64,000 bases of DNA. Origin: Tamarix chinensis. Its lineage: Eukaryota; Streptophyta; Magnoliopsida; Caryophyllales; Tamaricaceae. Position numbers and translations under genes: made by a program. This document shows positions 36,555 to 49,953 of this stretch, in pieces. The stretch spans positions 34,874,514-34,938,513 of the forward strand of contig CM060177.1 of assembly GCA_030549775.1 (NCBI GenBank), read 5' to 3'. How positions within the stretch are numbered: position 1 is the first letter of the stretch; each line of letters opens with the position of its first letter. The notes beneath the pieces were generated by a model. The model saw only the letters and a list, made by a program, of their open reading frames with translations. It made no database searches and was not told the DNA's origin.

Positions 36555-37647
36555 TGAATTTGATCTTTCTTCAGTTGTGTACTTGTACCGTGCTTGGTGG
36601 TGTTAATGTGTCATGGTTTTGGCAGTCCAACGTCCATCGTTTGGCTCTCAATGAATCAAGACTTCTTTCTAAAAGTTAATGTTTGAGTTTTATCATGTTC
36701 AAATATCCTTTCCCTTTCTTGTAATACATTTATAATATGGTTACCTATATAGTAATTAATATATATCTCATAAGCTTACTATAAATAAATGAATAAAAAG
36801 CTTTGATATTAGTGATATCACAATTTAGTGATGATAATCGGTTGGTATACCATGAACCCAAAGATGGCTAGGTGCTCTTGGCATATTAAATATGGAGTTA
36901 GATTTATTCATTATAGATGTAAGTCATAATTAACATCTAAATAATATATAACCACCATTTACTATATGTTATCAACTTTTGCTATTATTCATGTTGTATA
37001 ATTTAAACATAATATTTATGCTAAAAAAATATAATTATTATTAAAATAAGGTATAATCAGTGTAATAATAAAATATGTAATAAAAATAAAATATAATTAC
37101 CATATTTTAACTTCTTTTTCATAATGAATTGAAATACTATTTACGAGCTTTGGGACTTAATTTTATGATAAACCTTTCAAATATAAACTATAATTAAGCT
37201 CTATTATTTTTTATGGTTTAAAATAGTTGCAATATTCAAATTTTTTCACTAATAAAGTGTATTACCCTATACATTAGACCTATAATGTAAAAATTCATGT
37301 GCTTAATGATTATTGGATGGTGATTGATCTTATTTTGAGAGTGTATTTTAGGATTGATTCACAAAGGATTTGGAAAAGATTGAAAAATAAAGAAGAAAAT
37401 GGTTTTTGGGAGCCTCAATCGATTGGTTCTATGAACCTATTGATCAATCTGACTTTTTTAGCTCAATTTTTGTTGAGGGTAAATGATTACCTAAACCTAT
37501 AAAACACCAAATTGACTAATTATTTTGCTTGATATATGTGATTTTTGAAATTTGATTTTGATGAGAAATTATTCCAACAAGAATGAATCTTGGTAATAAA
37601 GAACCAAATTGTTTCTAAACTATATTTGACATTTTGTGATCGTTAAT
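36555..37647. other. Spacer after CAD-like copy 1
   Basis: AT-rich downstream sequence of about 1.1 kb. The first 200 bases presumably include the transcript 3' end. No repeat shared with the rest of the window and no gene was recognised. The open frame at 37299-37502 looks like chance. Confidence 0.4.
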
Positions 37648-40234
37648 CAGAGCTTTTTCCCCTACTTTGAGTATATTCAAGGACCAGAGTTGACAAAAGA
37701 ATGATGCTAACCTCACCCCTTTGTCCCCTTCTTCCTCTCTCTTCTATGTAGGCTTGAATGGATACTTTTTGTTCTAAATAATCCCTACAACACCTAATGT
37801 TTGTTTCCCAAACTTTTTTGTCCCTCTTTCCATTCTTATGTTTGGATTTTTTTGAGGCACATCAACTTGAGATGCTTTAGCCATCATCATTTGATCTACG
37901 AGAGAAGTCAGTTTGTTTCCTCAAGAAACTTACCTAAAAATGCTTGAACTCAAGTAGGAGAATTAGGGCTTCAATGTTGTGCACCTCTCCCTTTCATTTT
38001 CCATCATATTGTGGGTATATTAGCATCCCTAATCTTCATTTTCCCTTATCTTCTCTCAACCACCGAATTGGCTTTGTTTCATCCCTTATGTTTCCATTCA
38101 TTTTCTCCTCTATGTTCCCCATTTCTAATCCTCCCTCTAACTCTTTCTTGTTTTACTCTTAAGGAAGATAGGGTTAGATTTAGTAAAAGGTTGATGATTG
38201 AGTTGGTTTTCCTTATTGTTTACTTCCATGAGGTGTTCAAAGTTTGGGTTTTCATTTAAGGTTTTCCCCACTTAGTTTTGATTTTTCTAAGCTTCACTAG
38301 GTAAGTTATGTTTTTCTTAAGAAGTGGAGTGAATGAACTTGTGGGTTGGTTGAGGTATGAAATTCCAAAATTTGCCTGATTATATGATACTAGTATTGTT
38401 GGGGTGGATCACACCTTGAGTTGTATTACTTTGAGAAAATGTGATTTTTTGCATTGGTTCCTTGGGAATGCAGCATGATTTAGTAGTTGAGCATGCTTAC
38501 TCTTTGTTTTTGTAATGTCTAATGATATAGATGTGATATAGTTCATAATTGAGGTTTAAATTGAGTATCGAAATGCATGTTTATGTTATTTATACACAAA
38601 CTAATCAATTGGTTTGGCCAAACTAATCAATTGTTCCTTAGAATAGTGGAACTAATCTATTGATTTGTTTTTGGTGATCTTCGTTTAGTAGGCTTGAACC
38701 CATTGACTGGTTTGTTCAAATTGATTGAATGATATTTAGAATAAGTTAATTATAAGCCAGACCAATTGACTAGTTTAGCTGTGGTAATTTCAGGTTGGTC
38801 TTGGTTTGAACAAATCAGCCGATCCTTAGAATAATTGACTAGTTTGACAAACTAACTAACTAGTTTTGATAGGGATGCTAGGGTTTGGTTTTACCAAACT
38901 GATTGGCTAGTCTATATAATCAATTGATTATTTGTGGGTAGAATTTTTTATTTATTTCCTTTCAACCTCATAAAGGTTTGATACTTGATATTATATTTTG
39001 AGATGATTCTTGGATGATGGACATTCATTTCTTGGCATAACTTAATTAACTCGAATAGTGGATAAACTTGGTCAAGTATTAATGATTTCACCACTAAGTG
39101 TCCTTGAAGGATTAGGATGGATAATTTGTAAAAAATTATATGGTTATGGTTTCCTTGGTATGCTATGCAAGCCTTATTTATTATATGGCTTGGTTAACAA
39201 AATATTAATTACATAAAGTGGGAAAACATAGGGCACTATTTGGCTTTGACTAGACTTTATGTTCATCAGTGGTTCTCTTAGCTTTAACTTAACTTTATAT
39301 CCATTGGTGATTCTCTTAGCTTTAGCTAGAATTTTGTCATTTGTTGTTTGGTTTGACTTTTATGAGTACTAAGAGACTATAGGGGACAATCTAGCTCATT
39401 TCTCAAAAAAAAGAAAGAAACACAATACTTTAGCCAATAGTTATATAATATGGTGATCTGAATTTCATAATAGGTTAAGTGGAATACATCTTAAAATTTA
39501 CCTAGTAGTTTGTATTATTAGTCTATCATTTCACATGATCATATGTCACTATCCACAACTCATGAATGTTGTGATAATCATGATGAATTATGAATTTCCT
39601 ATACTTAGTATAAAGCATGACCATGTAGCGTAAATTTAGGCACTGAATTTCCATTGGCAATAATATTTCCATAAGATGTTAATTTTGACCATGCAATGTA
39701 AATATTAGAGGAGATCTTCCATTATTCAAACTCCAATCGACTTTTCTTCCTATGGAAATGAAATATAATATGTTATTCTCTGACCGAATATTCTAGGAAA
39801 AGTGTTTATTCCTATCATTATGTAAATATAATAAGTTATACAATACTTTAGGAGGATTTCTTCTTAGCACAAGTTGAATATTTTCATGCTTATAACATCA
39901 AGAATATTTTGAATTTTGAGATTATTGAATTTTACACATTATTTCCTCATATCATAAAAATGAATCATAAAATCCACATGTGTATATTGCATCTTCAATA
40001 TCAAAATAATCTACACATATCATAAAATTAATATTAGAATTTTGAAAAAAATTGAATTAAAAATATGTATTTACGAATACATTTGTGGGTGCATGTGGGA
40101 TAGCGATGTACTATTATGTTTTATTTCATCATCATTGAGTGCATAAAATATCATACATTCAAAAAAATATGATGCCATTCTCCTATTTTTTTTAATAGTA
40201 TTTTGCAATTAACATTCATATACATTAGAAAATG

Positions 40235-40235
<1 letters not shown>

Positions 40236-40279
<44 letters not shown>
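40236..40279. repeat. (AT)n microsatellite
   Basis: About 20 AT units before AATAGGGGAGAGG, equivalent to 9522-9626 in copy 1. Confidence 0.9.
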
Positions 40280-40280
<1 letters not shown>

Positions 40281-40429
40281 GGGGAGAGGGTCACATACAA
40301 ACCCTTTTTATGATAACAATATAGGAACCAATCTTATTCATTAGATTAATATTTGATCAACAATTAAGATTTAATAAATACTTAACCAAAAAACTAACCT
40401 AAACTTATATCCAAACCCAATATCCGAAC

Positions 40430-40843
40430 CTCTAAACCCTAAGCCCTAAATACTAGAAACACCACACTCTAAACCCTAAACCATACACATTTCAAACCCT
40501 AAGCCCTAAATCCTCTAAACCATAAACCTTAAACCTTCTAAACCATAAACCCTAAACAATCCCTAAAGCATATACCCTAAACCCCAAACCATAAACCCTT
40601 TAAACCCTAAAACCTAAGCCCTAAACCCTCTAAACCCTAAACCATAAACCTTAAACCATAAACCCTAAACCTTAAACTCTAAACCCTAAACCCTAAACCT
40701 TTTAAACTCTAAACCCTAAACCATAAACCCTCTAAATATTAAACCCTAAACCCTCCAAATCCTAAACCCTAAACCATAAACCATAATCCCTCTAAACCCC
40801 AAACCCTATAAACCCCAACCCCTAAACCCTCTAAACCCTCTAA
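40430..40843 (+). repeat. Interstitial telomere-like tract, copy 2
   Basis: About 410 bases of degenerate CCCTAAA repeats, against about 240 in copy 1. Variants such as CCATAAA, CCTTAAA and CCCTCTAAA are interspersed. The AT run before it and the TCTAATTTCCATCCAAAG after it are the same in both copies. Confidence 0.8.
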
Positions 40844-41179
40844 TTTCCATCCAAAGTTTTGCATGTTCCAAAAAAAATAAAGCATACTCATAAAATATAC
40901 ATTCATTTAATTATATAATATGATAGCAAAAAAAAATCCTCCATGATTAAAAGTGTCACAACTCCTTGAGTTGTCCCTTATAGAACTCCAAAAAGAAACT
41001 TTCCACTATCATGTAAACTAAAAAAAAGGTAACAAGGACTAATGCCCTTCATGAGGTTGAAAAAAATTAATATCCAACTCCCGTCATTCATGCCAGACAT
41101 TAGCTACAATTTGAACTAAGGAATTAAAAAAATATTACAAATTCATATCGGTAAGTAAAATGATTTTTTTTTTACCTTT

Positions 41180-41560
41180 TATTTCAATTTTGATTTTGTG
41201 GGACAGTTTCGAATATCATGACTTGCATACTCTCCACATGCCTTGCACTTTCTTATCATCTTCTTTTGTTGCTTAATGATATTTCATTCCTCCCCCTTTG
41301 ATCCTCTTTCCACTTCCTTTATTTTTATATTGACATGGGACTTGAATGGTAACTTCATACGAAGCACTTATCCCAATTAAGGATTCAATGATATATGATT
41401 TGAAGGCTTATCACTACTATTCTTCTCACTTCATTCCTTCTTAAAATCTTCAAAAAATCCTATAAATTCATGGATACCTTCTTGTTTTCCTTCAACTAGG
41501 ATGTCGCATTCAAACATTTTAGGCTATAACCTTCTAAAAGTATCTTCATATCATCAACTT
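41180..41560 (-). pseudogene. 3' remnant of the FRS-type transposase
   Basis: Equivalent to 10240-10640 of copy 1 and contains the complement of the C-terminal zinc-knuckle region (CACATGCCTTGCACTTTC). At about 41565 it jumps to sequence equivalent to 13170, so about 2.5 kb holding the DNA-binding and DDE regions was deleted in this copy. Confidence 0.65.
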
Positions 41561-41795
41561 TGGAACATGCAGTCTAATTTTTGCTGCATATTAGCATAAA
41601 AATTAGGAAAAAAATGAAATAGAAAATGTAGAAAGGCACAATAATCAACACATTCACATACCTCAATTTTCACTATCTTGCTACCTGATCTGAGTATCCA
41701 CAAATCAAAATTTTCTTGCTAAATCAGAAATAAGATAGAAAATGAACACATGCACCTTCGATAATCAAATGCACAGCAATTAAGAGAAGAATGTA

Positions 41796-42573
41796 TGATG
41801 CGTGCACGGTTAGAGTTTTAGATTTAGATGGAGTTTATATGGAGTATTTGATGAGTATGGATTATGGAGGTTGATGATGGGGATTCGAAGGGGTGGATGA
41901 TGATGGAACACGAGGTAGAAGGATAAATTAATCTTTAAACCACACAGAAATAAAGATTAAGGTTTCAAGAACAAAACCGTTCACACAGATTCGGTTTTAT
42001 TTCGAGACGATTCGAAACAAATCGTTCACATAGATTCGACTTGTTACGAGATGAATCCACACAGAATTCAGGTTTTAAGCAATGCTTAAGGTTGTTCTTC
42101 TTATTCAAGTTGTGTCTTTCTACTCGGATTCCTATGGTTTATATAGCCAAGGAACCGAGCATCTTCTCAAAAGATTACAAGCATATTCCCTCCCAAAAGC
42201 ATTAATTCCCTTAAGACTAGCTAGTTAATATTTAGTCACTAATTGACTAAAAGTAAATAACAATAACTCCCTCCCAAAAGAATTAATTCCCTTAAGACTA
42301 GCTAGAAGATATTAAATGATCTAGCTACTAAAAACCTTATTTGACTCAAAATAAAAATAATAATAAATGATTGAAGACTAGCTAGAAGATATTAAATGAT
42401 CTAGCAACTAACAACCTTATTTGACTCGAAATACAACTCAAAATAAATGACTTAATAATAAATGTTACGCTAACTAAAGAATGTTGAATGCAGCCCATGC
42501 ATGCACCTCCATGTTTATGTATCTGCGTGGAGTAGCGTAACCATCTGTGTCATGCGACTCTGCTCCCGCATCA
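41796..42573 (-). mobile_element. Small solo LTR-like insertion, 778 bases
   Basis: It has ends TGATGCG...CGCATCA, a 7-base inverted repeat of TG...CA form, with ATGTA before it and ATATA after it (4 of 5). The sequence is absent from the equivalent place in copy 1 (around 13380). A good TATATAAA lies on the minus strand (42138-42145), so the LTR is probably in minus orientation. Internal direct repeats of CCCTCCCAAAAG and GACTAGCTAGAAGATATTAA are present. No coding region. A copy 1 segment of about 40 bases at the junction is not matched here, so the insertion was not perfectly clean or the flank was later changed. Confidence 0.6.
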
Positions 42574-43993
42574 ATATATGTAGAGGCAGAAATGTCTATA
42601 GGGAGGGACTGCAATAGAGAGAGGGAGACAGAAGAATGAAGATGTAGAGAAGTAGCTTCGAGGGACAGAGAGGCACAATGATGGAGATAGAAATAGGGAG
42701 GGACTTCGATGGAAATTGAGAAATGCAGAAGGAGAACAATGATGGAGAGAGAAATAGGGAGGGATTTCGACAAAAATGGAGAGGAGGGGATCATAATGGA
42801 GATGGAGATGAAGTACTGCGACTCTCTGAGCAATCGAGCACAGGCACTATAGAGAGGGAGACGATGAAAAAAAAAGGTCGGGACAGAGAAGGATTAACAT
42901 AGGGAGCTAGGGTGAGAGAGAGTGTGTGTGATAAACGGTTCGATTTTCAGCCTTTTGATCTACAAGATCTAACGATTGTAAATTAATGCTACATTTGTAT
43001 TTTATCTAATAGTATATATATTATACTATATATATATTATACCAAAAACCTGTATGCACATATCAGAAAATTAATATGCGACTTTTGGAGTAATGTAATA
43101 TTTAATATGTATGAAATACCCCAAAATCCTAATTTCAAGAATTATGGTAAATTAAGGATTTATTAGAAAAATTTATTAATTAAATTATTTTATTAAAATA
43201 AGAGGGAGTAATTAAGGATAAATCAAGAGGAAATTTATAAATAATTTAATTGAAAAAAATTAGGATGTTTTGCTAATTAAAATATAATTTAGTAAAAATC
43301 TCTCAAAAATTCTAAATTAGCCTGAAAAGGAATTTAATTATTATTTTATTAAAATATTATTATTTTTAAATATCCCAACATACTAAAATATTTTAAATAC
43401 CCCACCCCACCTATTTTTTCGTTTTCCTCTTCCCCTCTTTTCTTTATTTCCTTTTCTTTTTCTTCTTTCCTTTTCTTTCTTCTTTTCTTTTTTCCCTTCC
43501 TTCCCCCAACCTGGGCCAGCCTAGCCCTCACGGCCCAAAACTCCTCCTCCTTCCTTTCTCCTGTGCGGCCTAGGCTTGCACCCCTCACCCTTTCCTTCCC
43601 TCGCGACCCCATTCAATTCCCCTTTTTTTTTTTTCTTTTCCCCTAGACCGATCGGTCTGCCACACCCCCTTCTTTCTTCTTTCTCCCCCTCGACCCTCTC
43701 TCTCCATGATGCCCAACCACCCTTATTCCCGGTGCAGACATGCGGCCTCTATGCTGCTAGACACCAGCCCGCCGCCCTACCCCTTCTCTGACACCCCCTC
43801 TCTCTCCTCCACCCAATAGAAGTCTCTTTCTCTCCTCACATATGCCCGTATCCCCCTTCCTTTTCTCCTTCTCGAGCATGCCATACCTGCAACAATGGTA
43901 GGCATATTCTGGTCATAGGCCATCGACCGGTGAGCTGCACGTGTGCCGCCGACCTTTCCTCTTCCCCCTCTATTGTCCCCCCTCATCTTGGCC

Positions 43994-44000
43994 TATAAAT
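43994..44000 (+). promoter_or_regulatory. TATA box of LTR A (solo copy)
   Basis: TATAAAT in GGCCTATAAATACCC, matching the TATA box at 6-13 in the other copy. Confidence 0.5.
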
Positions 44001-44641
44001 ACCCTTCATCCACCCCTATTCAATAATTTTTTTCTCTCAAGTCAGAAACCCCCACCTCTTGTAGACACCACCTATTCAACCACCTACTACGCCACTGCCA
44101 TCCAGCACCGCCACCCAAACTACCACCCAAACTACTCCCTGTACCATCCTCCACCAAGCTACACCCCTCACCACCCTCAATACTCCTTGCACAAGCTGCC
44201 TTGGCTGTGCAAAGTTGACCATTCGACTAACCTTAACCCAGCCACCACCGCCCTTGCACCGCCATCCACTGCCACTCTTGCCACAGCCACCACACCTTAT
44301 ACCCTCCAAAATCACTAGTATACCTTTTCCTACCTTCCTTTTACCCTACCTCCCTTTCCTCCTCCCTTCCTCCCTTTCTACCACTCTCGGCCACCACACC
44401 GCTACCATCTATGCCGCCGCCTTTGGCTATGCCATCACTATGACTCTAACCCTCTCTACCAAGGCATCATCCACCACCTCAAATCCACCTCTCATTCCTC
44501 CTCTCCTACCCTAAACACCCAATTTTCCCTCTTTCCCCACCACCGGTGTTGCTGGTCACCACTAACCCTAAGTGGTACCCTAACTCCTCTCAATCCTTAA
44601 ACACTAATTATGCAAACTTTATTTTTTTATTTGTATTTATC

Positions 44642-44690
<49 letters not shown>

Positions 44691-44804
44691 CATGGTTATT
44701 GTTATTTATAGCTTCATATATTAATTCCATTATTATTATTAAGGGATCGAAACCCTATTTTTATTATTATTTTTATAATCATTATTATCATTATTTATAT
44801 TATG

Positions 44805-44852
<48 letters not shown>

Positions 44853-45325
44853 GTATTAATACTAATACTACTAACTTTGGCATATTATCACTTTTATTGT
44901 AATTATAAATATTCAAACCCTACTATTATTATTTACAATTCAAATATTACTATTACTAATATTATTCTTAATGCTTTTGTTATTATTATTATTATTATTT
45001 TTTACTATACTTATTATTATTATTATTATTATTATTATCATCATCATCATCACCATCATTAGTACTACTACTATTATTCTTATTACTATTAGTGCTAGCC
45101 TTAGGATATTAGTATTATTACTTGCATAAAAGAATTCAAAACCTTATCTATACAAGTATCATTATTTCGAATGTTACTATTATTATTATTATTATTATCC
45201 TTAGTAATAGTATTATTTTTTTAATATTACTATTACTATATTATTATTTTTATTACTAACCCTACTATTACTATAAGCATTAGTATTACTATTATTATTA
45301 TTATCACTATTTTTGCTACAACTAG
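44642..45325. repeat. (ATT)n microsatellite cluster in LTR A
   Basis: Several uninterrupted ATT/TTA runs (44642-44690, 44801-44853, 44980-45040) joined by interrupted ones. They are absent from the LTR at 1-1786, so the expansion is specific to this copy or sub-family. The Leu/Ile/Tyr-only open frames here are artefacts of the repeat. Confidence 0.9.
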
Positions 45326-46899
45326 TATTACTACTATTATTAGAAGTAATAAAGATATTAGCTTTAGTAATGTAAATATGGATATAAATATTAATATAAA
45401 CCTATTTTAACTAGTAATAACCTAGTAGGCTAACTTAAAAATTAAAATCCTATTTTTACTTGTAAAGTTTCTTTTAATAATAGTAACCCTAATATTAGAA
45501 TACAGTAGGAAATAATAGTATTTTTGATAGGAGGAAAATAATCCTTAATTTTTCTCTCTTATAGGTTAACCTAATCAAAACCCTAAGGAGGCATAGGAGC
45601 GTACTCCAAGACCGGTGTCATATTAGGTAAGGATGTAGCTAAGGCCTTATGTGTGTTATGTGCCTTATATGCCTCATATACCATGTATCATGATATGTTA
45701 TGTATCTTATGATTATCATTATAACTATTTTATGTGTAGCGTAGCTTGGAGTTGAGGTATGCTCGTGTGTTTTTTATGGCATATGTATAATATGTATATA
45801 TTGTGATGTGATATGGCCCTTTATGACATGCATGGTAGGATATTTAATGTAATGATATGAGGTAAAAGGATGAAAAAGGAAAATGGGGATGTAAGTTGAC
45901 TAAGTGATGTGGGATTGACTTAAATATCCCATGATCCATGAGAGGAAAAATAAAAGGGGACTATGAATAAAATAAAAGAGTAAGTGAACTTTGCATAGGC
46001 AAATCTAGGGTTTGCATGGAGAATTTAGGGTTTACATAGAGAATTTAGAGTTTGCATGGGAATTTTAGGGTTTTACATGAAACCTTCGGGGGTTTGTATA
46101 GGGTGGATTAAGTCTGCATGGGGACAATCTTTATGGGTGAAAATTTTCTTTGGGATGTAAGGAAGGTAAGGGAAGAGTTGTTTAGATGTTTGGAGGCCTT
46201 GGGTGAAAAATAGTACATGAGATAGTATAGAGGTGCACAGGAGATCGGGCTAGGGTTTGGGAGGAAAACCCTAATTAGAGAAGGTAGTAAAAGTAAAAAT
46301 AATTGAGGATGAGTGGAGTATAAGATGAGGCTAGAGGAATATCATGTGTAGGGTGAATAAGGGTATCATGGGAAAGTAAGAGTGAAAGGTGAGAAATAGA
46401 GGGGTGATATGTGGAAAGAAGGAGGCTAGGATTTATTTTGGCCAACTAGGATTTGGTGTTGCCACCTAGGGTTTCGTGGTCACACGTGCATTTAGGGAAG
46501 TAGAGTGAGATGATGGAGGTTGAATCTAAGGGAGGTGATGTGTGGGGTGTTAAACAACCTTATTTGTATGAGGCAGAGAAGGATATGCCACATAGGCCCA
46601 AATTAGGGTTTCTGAAGAAAACTTTAGTGTAAGGCAGTGAGTGGATTTAAAGGTGTAAATTAGTGGGCCTTGACCTACACACTTAGGAGTTGGGCTTCCA
46701 GTGTGAGTAAGTAGAGGAAAGAAAGGATGTTGGGGTGTTTTAGGCGGGGTAGAGTCTCAAGATATGAGACGGGCCCTCTTAGGAGGATAAGTGTAGATGG
46801 AGTGTGACATGCATGTCTTGGGTGAAAGTTATTGAATAAGACATGGTAAGATACTAATCATTTAAAGAGGAAGACCGTTGAGCTAGGCCTAGACCGGTC

Positions 46900-47290
46900 C
46901 ATTGGCGAATAATAGTGGCTAGGAGCTGGGGTGCCCTGGAGACTAATCCACTAGCGAATAATAGTGGCTAGGAGCTAAGGTGCCCCAGAGACCGATCCAC
47001 CAACAAATAATAGTGATCAGGAGCATTATGTCCTGTATGTTTTCGGTCCACCGACTATAATAGTGGGGGATTCTATGCTGAACAAATTGAAAATAATTGT
47101 GATAAGACATGAGAAAGATACTAAGTACTTATAGTGAAATACCATGAGAGTTGGGGTTTGACCAGTCCACCGATGAATAATAGTGGCTAGGAGCATCTTG
47201 CCTTAGAGACCAATCCACCGACAGTAATAGTGGTTAGGAGCATTATACCCTATATATTTCCAGTCCACCACCTATAATAGTGGGGCTCTC
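46900..47290 (+). repeat. Spaced ~50-base repeats with AATAATAGTGGCTAGGAGC
   Basis: At least five units reading ACCGATCCACC-n-AATAATAGTGGCTAGGAGC, at about 46905, 46955, 47005, 47185 and 47225. Diverged equivalents occur in LTR-B on + at 18120-18330 and on - at 51370-51760. Confidence 0.65.
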
Positions 47291-49953
47291 GCACTTGCAT
47301 GGAAGAATAATAATCATGTTGTGAAATGAGTATTGATCAAATATTTAAAGAATTAGTTGATCTAAACTACAACTTGACCTTTATTTATCTGTAATGATTG
47401 TATGTTGTGATGTGATCATGCTGGTACTATATGCCTTTATGTGTTGGCCTTAGTTGCATGGTTACCTTACTCAATATGTAGCGTACTGACCACCCGTTTC
47501 ATGGGTGCGGCTCATTCCCACGAGCAAAAGGCCCCTCTGAGTTTGTGCAGGTTGGTGAAGCTACTTTTGATGCCTTCGATGCTTACGAGGCATCGAGCGG
47601 GGGTGAATGTTGAGTATGGACTTGACTTGGGGATTTGAGAGCATCATGGCTGGATTTACTTTTCATGTTCTTTTACGTTGTACTAGTTTACTCAAACTTG
47701 ATTTTTATTGTGTTGTAATCTTTATTCCTTTTGAGGAATTTTACTTATGTACTCTGAATTGTAAACATTTTTCTGCGTACTCTGATTTCTGTCTTATGTA
47801 CGTTTCAATACTTTTATGAAGCCTAGCTTTGAGTTTGAATTATGATGATTGTTAATTTTTCTTTAGCCTTGTGGTTATTATAGGATAGGCTGGGGGACGG
47901 GCTTGTACTAATTAGGGCGATAATATTCCCGAAATTTATAAGTTTTGATTTACTTGCTTCTGTTAAATCTTAAATGAAATGAAATTTTTCAATAGTAAAT
48001 TTTGGGGGTGTTACAATGTATATATAAAATATAAAATATATTAATAGATTCATATCAGATGATTGTATTCCACTATTTTATTCTATTTTATCATCTGTGG
48101 ACACGAAAAATTAAAGTAGATATATAAATAACATCTCAAACCTAAAGAAAATAATTATAAAATAGTTTTAATGATAAATGTTTAAACATCTTGAAAAATG
48201 AGAATGCTAACCTTCATCAAATTATAATTGTTGCCCTATGATAAGGGCACCATAATTCTTCTTAGAATTGATAAAAAAAATTTATCCATATTTGATTTTA
48301 GATAAATCGACAATTCCACTTTGATTTGATACATGATATGTTAATAAAATATTCATGTCATTAATTGAAGTCCCAATATTTGACAAGAATTTCATCCAAT
48401 GATTAATATAGTTTAGTTTAGAAATAAAACTTAGAGAATTACAAGTTGTACAAAAGTAATAAATAAATAGTTAATATAATTCAACAATTTAGACATTATT
48501 ATAACATTGATATATATAAATATAAACAACTTTTTTACCATTTGTAATGTCGCTAAGAAGAGATAAAAAAAATTTGAGATTGAAAAGGGTCAAACACATG
48601 GTCTTTATGTTTATATTTTTCATGAATCAATTTTGTAGCAAGCATACTATATATATACTAACCTTTTCAAATATAACACTTTTCCCCCCAAAAATGAACA
48701 AAGTTAAAGTACAACATAAAAATTATAATACTAAAAAATGTATTGGTCTAAAGTGGATTTAAATAAAATCAACTATCTAAATTATTATTATTATAAAATT
48801 TGGAATTAATAATAATGTTTCATAATGATGTGGAACTTACCAATATTGTATATATTAAATAAAATTTTATAATATGTTAAGGGTAATAAATAGTATAAAT
48901 TGTAAAATTTACTAGTATATTTTTTTAACAACACATTTTCTAACATAACTTATAATTAAAGGCAATGAATTAGCATCAATGTATATAATTTTTCTATTTT
49001 ATATTTCAATAATGAAGTATTGTAATAGTACATGAATCTTCAAAAAATACATATCTAAAAAAACCACACTTAGTACATTAAATACAACGTAGTAATATTA
49101 TGCAAATTGTTAAAAATAATTTAAAATAAAACTGGTTTTATATAAACAAATATTTTTTCAATTTTAAGTAGGAAGTATATAATTATTTAAATCATTAAAT
49201 TATTTTCTTAATTTGATATATTTATTTATAATTAAATTAATTATATCTATAATCTAGGAGAACAACATGTTTTTTATTAATGATGTATATATTAATTAAT
49301 TATGAAGTTTATCCAATATTTATAAGGATTTTTGGATATCGTTAAAAGCAATTTTTTTAAAGTCTATTAATAAATTATTTGGAACAATATGTTTTTAATT
49401 TATGAGCTTTGCAATAATAATACTATAAGCTTGTTATAAGTCATTTCTCTACTTTGTGGAAAATTAAACGAATATCTACAAATGCACTACTTTTTTTATT
49501 AAAAATAAATAAATAAAAATTGTAATTTAGATATTGCTTCCTAAAATTAATCATTAGCATTGAATATAAAAATTGAAAGAATTGTAATCATTTATTTATA
49601 AGCATCAGAAATAAGTAAAAGAAGCACATTAAAGATATTATCAACCCTTCATTTTGAAATATTATGAATATGAAATGTAGGTAAATATTATCATAGATCA
49701 AGGGTTGAGCAGGAAAAAAATATATCTTGAAATCATAAACATCTTTTTATCTTGAAATATCAGCCGGTTTACTTTACATACTAGTCCATTTTATGTACTC
49801 ATACATTTCAATTGATTTTTTCCCATCCTTGTTTTCCTTCATTTTTTGGTGATCATAACCATCCATTTCCTTTACTTAAAGTGGACGATCTCAAAATGAA
49901 ATGGTTGTTCCATTTCGCATTCATAACTATGCTTTGCATTTATAGCTTCAATA

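Larger units (their letters stand above)
43112..48015 (+). mobile_element. Solo LTR of family A, 4,904 bases, with 5-bp target duplication
   Basis: It runs from TGAAATACCCC to GGGGTGTTACA with ATGTA on both sides (43107-43111 and 48016-48020). The flanks read through without a gap in copy 1 at about 13930-13960, where no LTR is present. There is no internal region, so it is a solo LTR left by recombination between two LTRs. Layout: pyrimidine-rich U3 (43390-43990), TATA box (43994-44000), C-rich leader, (ATT)n expansions (44642-45325), short GGGTTTGCATGG repeats (about 46000), and spaced AATAATAGTGGCTAGGAGC units (46900-47290). The length and the GGGGTGTTACA end fit a Tekay/Del-like Ty3/gypsy family. 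That assignment is inference, since no polyprotein is present. Open frames across it are low complexity. Confidence 0.85.
37648..49953 (+). repeat. Block Q, copy 2 (with nested insertions)
   Basis: The second copy of the block at 6621-15818, in direct orientation and the same order: the TTCCCCTACTTTGAG start, AATTGGTTTG repeats (38590-38940), AT tract, telomere-like tract, FRS remnant, purine-rich tract and the AT-rich tail before LTR-B. It is longer only because of two LTR insertions. Gene-free stretches 37648-40230 and 48021-49953 hold nothing else that I can name. Confidence 0.65.

Noticed and set aside
44546..45062. Open frames made of Leu, Ile and Tyr
   Set aside because: Pure translation of (ATT)n microsatellite.
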